This document shows positions 48,157 to 59,000 of a DNA stretch of 64,000 nucleotides, piece by piece. How positions within the stretch are numbered: position 1 is the first letter of the stretch; every line of letters begins with the position of its first letter. Source of the stretch: Hypoxylon rubiginosum (taxonomy: Eukaryota; Ascomycota; Sordariomycetes; Xylariales; Hypoxylaceae); the NCBI GenBank assembly GCA_902806565.1, contig CADCXA010000021.1:1364001-1428000 (forward strand). Reading direction: 5' to 3'. Under the pieces are notes generated by a model that did not search any database, was not told where the DNA came from, and worked only from the letters and a program-made list of their open reading frames with translations. The translations under genes and the position numbers were made by a program.

Positions 48157-48472
48157 CACGCAAAAGATTGACAACACCGTAGACAGTATCCTGGAGTCTC
48201 GCAGCAGAAAGTAGCCAGGCTGCGGCCAAAGGTATTTATTTCATCGGTAGCCCTTAATCGATGTGTAGCAAGGATAACTAGAAATTAGATATGATACGCG
48301 TTCGATGAGGCGTTTGATCAGAATTGGCACCAACCATGTAAGGGAGGTACCGTACAACAATGAAAGCGACCTACCTACATCTATATAATAACTTGAAACC
48401 GTTTCTGACTTTTCTGACTTTTGCTGGTTAAGCTCTTTCTTTACTACCGAAACTGACCCGGAGAACATCAGC

Positions 48473-49480
48473 ATGACTTCAACTACGGACTGATAATTGC
48501 ACGCTCATCCTTGTTACAGGTACCAATATCGAGTTGTGTTGGTTTACTATTTTATTACTTCTTCCTAGTGGTTGCTGCTCATCTCTGACTAAATGGTTGT
48601 GTGCTTTGCCGATCTAGGCCTAGGGAGATGAGATAACTGCTCTGGTTCTACTTCAACCCAACACTACCGTTGTGGATGCTGTGCGAGACCTTGAGCAAAA
48701 CTTCATATCCGAACTTCCTCATGCTGCAGGCAGTAAGGTAGTCGTCGTTAAGACTGATCCTAATATTAGGTCGGACACAGATGCGCAAAACGTTGTCAAG
48801 CTTATCCAGGCCGAGCATCGAATCGATAGGCTAGATATCGTCGTAGCCAATGCAGGCTACGGTACGGTGCATGGAGATCTATCACAGGTGAAGCCGCACG
48901 AGGTTTGGGATCTTGTTGACATCAATGCCCTTGGTAAGATCATGATTCGTATGGCATACCTGGTGCTGAGGTGATTTTCTAGGCCTGTTACGTCTCTTTC
49001 AAGCCGCCCGGCCGCTCCTTGAAGCAGGTCGCCGGCCTCGCTTTGTACTGATTGGAACACCAATAGCCAGAATGGGCGTAATGGAGAATACGCACATCCC
49101 GAGGGCGCCCGTAAAACTACCGCGCACTATCTCACGAGGAAAGTCCACTGCGAAAGCCCGGGACTGATAGCTATCGTCGTGGATCTTGGGTAAAGCGCCC
49201 ACCCTTTTATGAAATTGCACAGCTCTTGCTAACGCCCACTCGAGGTTTATGCAAACGGACATGGGACTTACAGGTAGCACGCCACTTTGGATACGAGCAA
49301 GTGTTCGTACCAATTGAGAGCTCTGTCAACTTCGTCTTTGGCCAAGTTAATCTTGACCTACGAGGTTATATTAAATTACTAATGGTTGGATATATATCCA
49401 CGGTGCAACGAGAGAGCACGAGGCCTGGTAGTCTTCGATGCGCTGGAATATTTGTCCACCGTAGACCGGGCGTGTAGCAA
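48473..49480 (+). pseudogene. Broken short-chain dehydrogenase (norsolorinic-acid-ketoreductase-like)
   Basis: Remnants of a classical SDR run through all three frames. MTSTT at 48473 is followed, after a frame break, by LILVTGTN (about 48500), the start of a Rossmann loop whose GIG end is lost. From about 48625 comes ALVLLQPNTTVVDAVRDLE, then RLDIVVANAGY and a canonical 49-nt intron (48934-48982), then GLLRLFQAARPLL and RPRFVLIGTPIARMG. At about 49108-49116 the frame shifts and the YxxxK active site is cut: only KTTAHYLTRKVHCESPG is readable after it. Later fragments (RFMQTDMGLTG, then the ATREH region near 49410) lie in other frames with stops. It cannot encode a working enzyme as read. Confidence 0.8.
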
Positions 49481-49892
49481 TGTGCTCGCCCCAATAGGTA
49501 TCTTCGATACCTTGTAGCTTCCAAAATCAAGGATCGTCTTTCTCCGTAGCACCCATTGTAAAAAGTGACTAGCGAGGTGGATAGGATGTGTGTATGAAGC
49601 CAACTGTTCATGTTCAGAGGGGGGCGCAGCAGTACGTATGTACGTAGGGTGTTGGTTGCGAAACGATACATAGTGCGAAGGACTGTATAACCACGTCAAT
49701 AAATTTCAAAGCCTTCCTTACGCGCACTCACAGGCTCCCTTTGCTCCTTTGCATCTCACCCTCGATAACACGTGATCAATCACGTTGGTCCTTTCCCTTA
49801 ACGATCGTTGGAATCATCATCCTGAGCTAAAAAAAAGTTATCGTAGACCTATTAAGCAGAGCTTCATATCACACCTACAGCCGATTCCCAAC

Positions 49893-51515
49893 ATGGCCGA
49901 TCTGGCAGCAGACTACGTGGTCGTCGGCGGTGGTTTGACCGGATGCGTTATAGCATCGCGTCTCAGTCGGAGCGACAAGAAACCCAAAGTCATCCTCATA
50001 GAAGCGGGCTCTGATCCATCCGGTAACACGGCCGCTGCTCAGTTCTTGAGCGGCCTTTCGCTCCAGGGCGGCGAATTCGACTACGCTTATCAAAGCGAAC
50101 CGGTCGCCAACACGGCTAACCGCGTGCATACCCTTAACGCCGGCAAGGCTCTCGGCGGAGGCAGCGTCCTGAACTATGGCGGCTGGCTACGTGCGGATGC
50201 TCCGGATTACGACGAATGGGGTGAGGTAGTCGGGGACAGACGCTGGACTTACGAGGGAGTTAAGCCATGGCTGCGGAAGTCGGAACACTTCTACGACTCT
50301 GGCGCAGACGCTGGCCAGCATGGGTTCGACGGACCCATGCACGTTATTTCCGTATCGGCGGACGAATCGGGAGAACGCAAGTACCTACTTCGCGAACCCT
50401 TGCGGAAGTCATGGGCCGAGCTTGGCGTCCGCCTTAACCCTCAACGGAAGAATGGCACCGTCACCGGCTTGGCCGAGATGTACCAGAACTCCCGCGATGG
50501 CATGCGGCAGCCTTCCTACAAGGTGTATCCTCTGGACAACGTGCAAGTCTTTACCGATACCATGGTACGCAGGGTCATCTTCTCCGGCAAAACAGCTACC
50601 GGAGTAGAGCTGGCCGACGGTCGTAAAATCACTACGCGAAAGGAGGTCATCCTCTGCGCCGGCGCTTACCGCACTCCTCAACTCCTCATGCTCTCAGGTG
50701 TGGGTCCGTCTGCTGCTCTCACTGAGCATGGCATTCCTGTAGTCCACGAGTCCCCACAAGTGGGCCAGAACCTCCACGACCACTTCGTCATATACCTGGC
50801 CTTCCGCCTGCGCGACCCTTCTCTCGGGTACGCTCTCGGAAGCGCATCTTGGCAGAATCCCGCCTTGTTCAAGAGCCTGCCGTGGGACTGGGCCGTCACC
50901 GAACCGCTCCCGAGAGACATCGCCGAGAAGCACGGCTCCGAGACGGAGAATCAGAAGCGCGGCCTCTGGGAGGTGATCACTCTCTACGTCCCTCCCGGCA
51001 TCCCGGGCATTCCCATCGACGGAACCCACATCGCCACCTCGACCATGGTGCTCTGTCCTACCTCTCGCGGCAACGTTTCCATCCGGTCCAGCGCCCCAAA
51101 CGACCCCCCGCGCGTGCAGCCAAACTATTTCTCCACCCCTCTGGACCGTGATGTTCTCGTCCACGCCACACGCCAGACCCTCAAGGCCCTTCTAGCAACC
51201 GATTCTATGAAACCGATCGTCGAAAGCGAAGCCCCGCCCTCCGGAGAAGGCCTGGAAGGCTTGATAGCACTGACGGCCGACGCTACCGACGAACAGATCG
51301 AAGAGAGAATCCGACGCACTGGAACCCAGCACCATCACTCTGGGGGGACGGCATCTATGGGCAAGGTAGTCGATGCGGAGGGCAAAGTGCTAGGTGCCAA
51401 GGGGCTTAGGGTAGCCGATGCAAGTATCATTCCGATCCCTTTAAGTGGGCATCCTCAGGCCACTCTCTATGCCATGGCTGAGCAGATAGCTAGTATGATG
51501 ATTGAGGAGAATTAA
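49893..51515 (+). CDS. GMC-family FAD oxidoreductase
   Basis: 540 residues from ATG 49893, single exon. Glucose-methanol-choline family enzymes oxidise alcohols using FAD. The dinucleotide loop is near the start: DYVVVGGGLTGCVIASRL (about 8-25) followed by VILIEAG. The family signature GGGSVLNYGGWLR lies near residue 90, and CAGAYRTPQLLMLSGVGP (about 255) is the second signature. Near the C-terminus, HHHSGGTASMG (about 479) and SGHPQATLYAMAEQIA (about 515) supply the two active-site His residues. The length is slightly short and there is no signal peptide, so it is probably intracellular. It lies between the broken dehydrogenase and the laccase/PKS remnants, and is likely a tailoring enzyme of a former metabolite cluster; its substrate is unknown. 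No defects seen. Confidence 0.92.
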   Translation: MADLAADYVVVGGGLTGCVIASRLSRSDKKPKVILIEAGSDPSGNTAAAQFLSGLSLQGGEFDYAYQSEPVANTANRVHTLNAGKALGGGSVLNYGGWLRADAPDYDEWGEVVGDRRWTYEGVKPWLRKSEHFYDSGADAGQHGFDGPMHVISVSADESGERKYLLREPLRKSWAELGVRLNPQRKNGTVTGLAEMYQNSRDGMRQPSYKVYPLDNVQVFTDTMVRRVIFSGKTATGVELADGRKITTRKEVILCAGAYRTPQLLMLSGVGPSAALTEHGIPVVHESPQVGQNLHDHFVIYLAFRLRDPSLGYALGSASWQNPALFKSLPWDWAVTEPLPRDIAEKHGSETENQKRGLWEVITLYVPPGIPGIPIDGTHIATSTMVLCPTSRGNVSIRSSAPNDPPRVQPNYFSTPLDRDVLVHATRQTLKALLATDSMKPIVESEAPPSGEGLEGLIALTADATDEQIEERIRRTGTQHHHSGGTASMGKVVDAEGKVLGAKGLRVADASIIPIPLSGHPQATLYAMAEQIASMMIEEN

Positions 51516-51918
51516 AAAGAAGAAGGAAAAAAAGATCTTAAATAATATACTATTTCTATCATTTAAAATACGAATTCCAAACCCCCTATTTTTTCATAGG
51601 AAAAGTCCTACCTAAAAGGTATGGAATGCGTACCGAACGAATTTGACTCCGAGATGCAGATTATTTCAGGAGACGCGAGCACCACGATAATGAGCATGTT
51701 CCTAGTTCTTGGTGAGAAAATAATCTAATTCCTTGGAAGTCCAGTATATGATAGGTCAGTAGGTAGCATCGTATTTCCGAGAACAACAGGAGGCATTGCA
51801 TGCATCGTGTTTCCCCAGACTACTGAATATGCCTCAGCTACGATCAAAACGTTAACGCTAGGTCTGAATTCGCAATACAATTTTGCCATTCGATTGGGCA
51901 GTAGAGCCGCTAGGGTAG
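51516..51918. other. Intergenic stretch, no gene seen
   Basis: About 0.4 kb downstream of the GMC gene, AT-rich at first (3' UTR-like). No coding signal. Confidence 0.4.
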
Positions 51919-52422
51919 GTGAGCAGATATCCTAGGATAATTCTTAGTAACCCTGCTCACGAAGTGAACAACCAAGGGGGCATCGAGCCCAATACTTTCG
52001 CTATTCTTTCTATGCAGCCAGACACCAAATTAGAACTAGCGGCTTGTTGTGTAAAGTTTCACGCGGCGATGATCCGGTTTCGCCATTATAAAACGAAAGA
52101 GAATGGCGCTCCTTCTCTAGATGCTCCTTATGGCGGTTATAACACGTCTTGCGACAAGGAACTCTACAATAAACCTGCCAGGCAGCTCGCATTTGATAAC
52201 GAGAGTTTTCAGACCTTGGTAGAAAGATGCGCGCGCATGACAGGCCTTCTCACGCAGATCAGCCACCCTAAGAACGCGGAGTTATTTTCTGAGCATGTCG
52301 GCCGGATAGTCCTCGATGGGATGAGCGAAAGCACCTTGGCTAATTCGCATAGCATTATTAGCGAGGTGGCAGCATCCAAGATCTTTTTGACTGACTTCTC
52401 CAGGTGGTATGATAATATATAA
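51919..52422 (+). pseudogene. Unassigned open frame, possible gene remnant
   Basis: A 167-codon open frame without a good start; the first ATG is at 52012, leaving 136 residues. The product looks protein-like, with amphipathic stretches (FQTLVERCARMTGLLTQISH, HVGRIVLDGMSESTLANSHS), but I recognise no family. It converges with the laccase remnant in a zone full of broken genes, so it may be the tail of another decayed gene, for example a cluster regulator. This is a guess. Confidence 0.3.
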
Positions 52423-52576
52423 GTTTTACTTTCCTTTTTTAAACCCGAAATATGTACCATATATAATCCAGACATCCCCTTCAGCCAGTTAAGACCTTTA
52501 TTTTCTTACTATAAAAGCGCGATCACATAAGGTTAGACGAGCACATAGTTCATAGGCTAGTCGGCCATAAACCGGC

Positions 52577-54478
52577 CTAGATACCGGAGTCCTCCTTGGG
52601 CCATGGCGAAATTCCATTCCACCAATTTGACCACGTCGAGCAGGTTTCATCGAGAATATTTCTTTCAGTGCCACCAACCGTTATCAACTCGGCGCTTTCG
52701 AGGACCAGCAGCGCCAAGCCCATGGAACCATGCCACGCGATATGACAGTGAACAAGCCACGCTCCGGGGTTATCCAGCTGGATTGCGACAGCGAGGTAGC
52801 CATGGGCGGGAAGCATGGCGGTATCACGCCGTGGCGGGTTCTCCATCTGGAATATGTCCGTCTTCCCGTCCCATTTGTGCCTTTCCTGTGCCAAGATATA
52901 AAAGTCATGGCCGTGAAAATGGATGGGGTGCGAGATTCTATTTAGGTCCTATTAGCAATCTTATTCTTGTTATATCATAAACTTTCAAGGCTAGTAACAA
53001 ATCAAAAAGGGGTGGATGAGCTAAAGGAAACAAGGGACCTACCCCCCGTACAGGGCCACAGCAGCATTCTCAATTATAAGGATAACCCACTGGTCGATAA
53101 CGGCATCGGTAGTTCTCTTGGAAAATAATTAGTATCCAGAACTGTCAGTGATGAAATAGACTTTAGACTGAATCTCGATGCTTCTTACATCAAGGGGCAA
53201 GACATTGTATCCCGGGGGAAAGATGGACGTATCGTCTACAGTCTTCAGCGTCGGCTCAGTCCAGTCAATTTCCAAACTGCTGCTGTTGATAGTCCACTTA
53301 AACATTCCCGCATGGGTAAATCGCACATTGATGTCCTCAACTGTCGTGCCGACAACAGTGCCAGCATTGCGTTTCACGTAAGGGACTAGGCTATGACGGG
53401 GCTCATCGAGGCAAGCCTTTGGGGGCTCGACGGTGCTGGTGCTAGTCGGATCACTGACGCCCATCAGCTTGCGATCATATCTAATTATGCCCGTCATGCC
53501 GTCTGGGTTGCTGTTGGCTACGCCTTTGCAAGTATGAGCTGGCACCCAGCCACCCCGTAACCAGTAATCTCCGGCTGTGGCATTCGCTTCGACAATGACA
53601 TCATACCGCTGACCGGACCCGATCATGATGCTGTCGGTCTCGTACGGTTCGATAGGGACAAAATCAGCAGCGATGACTTTAAGCGTGTGTCCGTCGATGC
53701 TGAAATGAAAGTAGCTGTCGATGGCGACGTTGAACACCCGGATTAGGTATTTCGTGTCAGGCTGGAACACGACCTCAAATTTCTTGCCTCCGCCCACGCA
53801 GCCTGAGTCCGGCACACCAGAGCAGTCGAATGTGTTGGTACCATTAATTAATAGGTCTGCCATATATGGTGTTAGCCAAATTCAACAGGGTTACGGTGTC
53901 AAATAAGACATGGTAGAGCTGCTTTCAATCCCAGTGTTTCGTACTGTGTCTATTCTCGGTGTCAAAGGCAGGGCTGTGTCGGCAAAACTTACTATCAAGC
54001 TCGTGGGTGATACCCCATGCTTGCTTGTTGCTCCATGCTCCGAAAATAGGCGCATGTGGCCAGTCTTGAAGGACAAGCGTGCCTAGGTCCTCGTCATAGT
54101 TTGCTGTAGCTGGTCCTCTCAATATCATAGGACCCCACAGACCCTCGGCATATTGTAGGGAGAAGTGGCTGTGATACCAGGTCGTGCCGTATTGTGTAGC
54201 CTTGAATTTGTACGTGTACGTCTCTCCAGGCGCGATAGGACATTGCGAGATTCCGGGAACTCCGTCATTCTGGGTATTGTTAAGCATTCGGATGCCATGC
54301 CAATGGACGGAGGTGCCATTCGATTTCATGTTATTGGTCACATGAATGACGAGACTGTCTCCCCAGTCGGCGATGATGAGCGGGCCTGGAACGGTGCCAT
54401 TGAAAGTCATACAAGGGCGTTCATATCCATCTGGGCTGCAAGTGACCTCTTCGACAGAAAGCCAGACCTCTACAGTGT
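52577..54478 (-). pseudogene. 5'-truncated laccase (multicopper oxidase) with in-frame stop
   Basis: Laccase-like multicopper oxidase oxidising phenols at copper sites. Exons read 54478-53993, 53856-53043 and 52937-52577, with canonical splice sites and matching phases. Copper motifs are present: SVHWHGI, TWYHSHFSLQYAEGLWG, HPIHFHGHDF and the terminal HCHIAWHGSMG. The homology starts abruptly at VEVWLSVEEVTCSPDGYERP; the signal peptide and the usual ~40 or more residues before it are absent, replaced on the other strand by a polyketide synthase fragment. In exon 2 a TAA (53129-53131) interrupts ITDSSGY/LFSKRTTDAVIDQW, where a sense codon, perhaps CAA, once stood. It therefore cannot give a complete enzyme. 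Confidence 0.85.
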
Positions 54479-56047
54479 TGCCGGACCCTGGAGAAAGCCT
54501 GGGACGACGCTCTTGCGTGTAGCTCGTCTGCAGTCGAGATCATTGCACTTAAGAATGCATCAGATCACACGGCCATTGGAGAGCCGTTGGCCGTCTTGGA
54601 CTGGACTGCTGATAGTATTGTCACAGTCAAGGTACAACCTATCGACTCCGGAACTTTGTTCCGTGCCGACAGGACGTATCTCTTTGTCGGCATGGCAGGA
54701 GAGCTAGGGCAGTCGCTTGCCGAATGGATGATTGCGCATGGAGCCGGTTATGTGGTCCTCACGAGCCGTACGCCAAAGGTGGACCCAAGGTTCATTGAGG
54801 ACATGGAAAGGCGATACCGCGCAGTTGTCAAGACCATGACACTTGACATTACATCGCGCGAGTCTCTTCAGTCCGTCTGTCGCACCATCACAGCCACCCT
54901 ACCAGGTATTGGGGGTGTTATTCACGGCGCTATGATACTAGACGACGAGATCTTTCCCAATATGACACACGACCAGTTCGCCCGGGTAGCCAAGCCGAAG
55001 GTGCTTGGTGCCCAACTTCTTGACGAACTCTTTCATGACGATACCTCGTTTGAATTTTTCATCTGCTGCTCAAGTATCTCATCCATCATTGGATGGAGTG
55101 GCCAAAGCAATTATGCAGCTGCTAACGACTACATGAGCTCGCTGATGTGCAACCGGCGCAAACGTGGAGTGGCTGGCTCGACCATCAGTATCCCCGCCGT
55201 GTAGGGCGTAGGTTATGCGGCGCACTCTGACACCTTCGATTTCGACTACATCAAATCGATCGGCTACATCAACATCGGCGAGGAAGATTTGCACGCCCTC
55301 TTCGCGGAGGCTGTACTCTCAGGCCGCCCTGGGCAGCCTCCTAACGTGAAGGCGCAGGTTGCCATGGGTGTCAACTACGTCCCCGCGGATTTAAATGTTC
55401 GAAAAGCACACAGGCGTGACGTCAGGCTGAGCCATTTCGTTCTGCGCGAGGGCACCAACGGCGAGGTCAAGGTGCAGGGAGGCAAGTCCGGCATGCGCGT
55501 CAAGGCACAGCTTCAGAGTGCCAAAAGCGATGAAGAGGCCTACATCATCAGCCGCGATGCATTCCTGTCGCATCTGAAACGCATGCTTCGTACCCATCAG
55601 GAAGAGAAGGTTTCGGACTCGCTTACCCTTATGGAGCACGGAGTGGATTCGCTCGTGGCCGTGGACATTCGCTCGTGGTTCCTCAAGGAACTGGAGGTCG
55701 ACGTGCCTACGCTCAAAATTTTGGGAGGAGGCACTATTGCCGACCTGGTCAAAACGGCGCTCGACAAGATGCCCAGCCTGAAGCAAAAGGAGGTCATACT
55801 AGTTCCGGATGAGATTGCCGTTGTCAAGGTGGAGACTCCTGAGCTGACGATGAGCTCGTCGCCTGATTCTGCAGGTAGTCCCATCCTCTTGCTTAGTCAG
55901 TCCGACTCTTCCAGAACCTCTGAGCCGGGGATACAGCTCATCCGACCATTGACCCGCTTTGGACCTGACCATAGCCCCATTTATTTGTATGTGGCGGGGT
56001 GCCAACCACTGACCATTGGGATCGGAATGCCTAAAGTCACGGAGTAA
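54470..56047 (+). pseudogene. KR and ACP end of a highly reducing polyketide synthase, with in-frame stop
   Basis: Only the C-terminal part of a multi-domain fungal PKS. The readable frame starts at about 54475 (RTLEKAWDDALACSS). The ketoreductase domain shows TYLFVGMAGELGQSLAEWM (nucleotide loop), YVVLTSRTP, IGGVIHGAMILDD, and the active-site stretch CCSSISSIIGWSGQSNYAAA with the catalytic Ser and Tyr. A TAG at 55202-55204 breaks the frame after SIPAV; homology continues with GVGYAAHSDTFDFDYIKSIG. The acyl carrier domain has LMEHGVDSLVAVDIRSWF, with the phosphopantetheine Ser. After about 55925 similarity fades and the frame ends at 56047, inside a tandem repeat. KS, AT, DH, MT and ER domains are missing. 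The Ser-rich tail after the ACP could be the linker of a PKS-NRPS hybrid, but this is uncertain. Confidence 0.88.
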
Positions 56048-56066
56048 GTGCCTAAAGCCACGGAGT
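56028..56066. repeat. 18-bp tandem repeat at the edge of the AT-rich block
   Basis: TGCCTAAAGTCACGGAGT at 56028-56045 is repeated as TGCCTAAAGCCACGGAGT at 56049-56066, with one mismatch and a 21-bp period. It is followed by TTTTTTGCCCACTAGGCC and then the AT-rich block. Doubled short motifs at such an edge suggest the terminal sequence of a DNA transposon; no matching inverted copy is seen because the window ends inside the block. Confidence 0.75.
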
Positions 56067-56080
56067 TTTTTGCCCACTAG

Positions 56081-59000
56081 GCCTAATATAATAAAGTAAT
56101 ATAGGTACCTGATTTATAGTACATAGCCCACTTAAAAATTTATACCTTTATTAATATATAATAAAAATTTTAAATATCCTTAAAATAATATTTAAAAGTA
56201 TTTAAAAGTATTTTAAAATATTAATATAAATAAATTAATTAAATAAAATTTAATTATATAATTATATAAAAATATTAATTTTTTTTATTTAAATATATTT
56301 AAATAATAAAATAAATAAAAATTAAATTAAATAATAAACTAAATATTAAAAAAATATTTAAATATAAAATAAATATAAAAAATAAATAAATATAATTTAT
56401 TTAATTTTAATTATTTTTTATTAAATAATTATAAAAACTTTTAAAATATTTTATAAGAAAAAAACGTTTAATAAAATTATATTTTTGATATTTTAATTAT
56501 ATGTTAATTATATTAAAAAAAAAATAAATAATATTTTAAAAAAAATCTTATAAAAATTTTTTTTTAAATATAAAGTATTTATAAAATATTATATATTATT
56601 TTTATAAAATAATTAATATTTATAATATTAATTTAATCCTTTTTAAATATAATATAACTATTTTTAACTATTTATATTAAATAAATTACTAGTGTTTTAA
56701 TTTTTATATAAAAAATTAAAATTATTATTATTATTTATTATTTAAATTCGAATTTATTATTTTTTTATTTATAATTATTATATATACCTAGTTTTTTTAT
56801 TTTTTTTTTAAATAATAAAACTAATGTTATATTATATTTAAAGGTTTATAATTTAACAATTAAAATTAGTTTAATTTTCTTATTATATAAAATAAAAAAA
56901 AATAAAATATTATATAAAATCCTTAATAATATCTTTTAATTATTAATAAAATATAATTATTTTAATTATATAATTATATTTTTATTTATTATAATATAAT
57001 AAGTTAAATATATTAGTAATTTAAATAGCTTTTTTTTTTTTAATAAATAAAATTTTTAGAATGTTTTTAATTTTTTTAAAAAATAGTATTTTTTTATAAT
57101 AATATTTATAAAATTAATAAAAATGATATTTAATAAAAAAAAAAAATTTTATCTGTGATTATTTATAGTTTTAAGGCCGGTTATAAAATTATCACTAAAT
57201 ATTTTTAATATAAAATTATTAAATATTTTTAGTATTTAATTATTATTATTTATATTATTTAATATTATAATTTTAATTTTATTTAAATTAAAGTTTTTAT
57301 TTATATTTATTTTAAAATTATTTTTTTAATATTTAATTTAAAGTTATAAAAAAAAAAGTTAATAAATAATTATAATATTTATATAAATAAAAATGGTTAT
57401 AATAAAAAACTTAAATAAAAGATTTTTTTATTTTTTATTATATAAAACTTTTAAAATAATATTTAAAAATCTAGTAAAAAACTTTAAAATTATAATTATT
57501 ATTATTATAATCTAATAACAATAACTTTATTTATTTTTTTATTTAAAAAAGTTAAACTATTAAAATAATTTATTTATTATAAAATTAAAAGTATATTTTT
57601 TATATTTATTAATTATAAATTTTAATTTTTTAATAACTTAAATTTTTTATTCTTTTTTTAAATTAATTAAAATATTAAAAATATAAATAATTTTAATTAT
57701 AAAGTTATAAATTATTAATATAAAATAAAAAGTAATATAATTACTGTTTTTTTTATATTAAAAATTATTAAAATTTATATAATAAATTAAAATTAAATTT
57801 ATTAGTTTATAATAATTTAAAAAAGCTTTTATTATATAATTAAACCTTTTTTTTATAATATAAGTAAATATTTAAAAGCTTTTAATTTTATATATTATTT
57901 AATTATATTAAATATTATTAAATTTAATTTTTTATAATATTTAAATATATTTAAATTTAAAATATTTAAACTTGTGGTATTTTTATAATATAATAACTTA
58001 TTATAATTTAATAATTATTTTCTATAAATTATTATTTTGTTTTAAAAAAATGTTATAATTAATTAAAAAAGTATTAACTTTATTAAATTTAATAAAAAAA
58101 TTAAAGTTAATATTAAAAAATAACATTAAAACGGTATTATTATTATTATAAATTTTATAATTTTTAAAAGATTTTTTATTAACTTATTATAATAATTTTA
58201 TTAAAATAAATTTTTAATTATTAGATATTTTAATAATTATATTTTATTTTAATTATTAAAAGTTAATTATAAATAAAATAAAATAAAAAGTTAAGAAAAA
58301 ATAATATAAAAATATATAAAAGTAAATTTAATTAATTTAATAATAAAAAAATTAACAAAGTTATAAATAACTATAATTTAAATTAATTAATTTTTATAAT
58401 ATTTAGTTAATAAAATATTAACGTTAAATAAATTAACTTATTAAAAGTTTTAATGTTTATATTATTATATATATATAAATTAAGGTTTTATATATTTTTT
58501 TATAAGGTTTTATAAAAGTGATTTTTTTTTATTTATTTTAATTTCTTTTATAATTTTTTTTTTAAAAATTATAATAATAAGATATTTAATAAAAAATGTT
58601 AAAATATATTATTATTAAAATTAATTTTAGTTTTTAATTATAATTATAAAAAGTGTAAATATTTATATTATTTTTTTTAATTTAAACGTTATTATAAATT
58701 ATTTTTTTATAGTTATTTTTAATTATTACTTTTTTATAATCTTAAAATTACGTTATTTAAAAATAATATATTTTTTTTTTAACTTAAAAAAATACCTTAA
58801 AAAAATAACTTATTAATTATAATAATAAAGTTTTAATTAATTAATTTTATAATAAATATAATTTAATTTAACTTATTTTTAGTTTTTATATTTAAGTTAT
58901 ATTTTTTTTAATTTATAATAAAATTAGTTTATAATATTTTAAATTAAAAAATTATAATAATATAAAAAAAGAATTATTTTATAAAAAGGGTTTTTATTAG

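Noticed and set aside
49785..49892. Upstream in-frame extension of the GMC oxidoreductase
   Set aside because: It begins at a non-ATG codon and its residues are not family-like; the ATG at 49893 gives the normal start just before the FAD loop.
54165..54707. Plus-strand frame crossing the laccase-PKS junction
   Set aside because: Its left part is antisense to clear laccase coding sequence and its frame does not match the PKS frame; a shadow.
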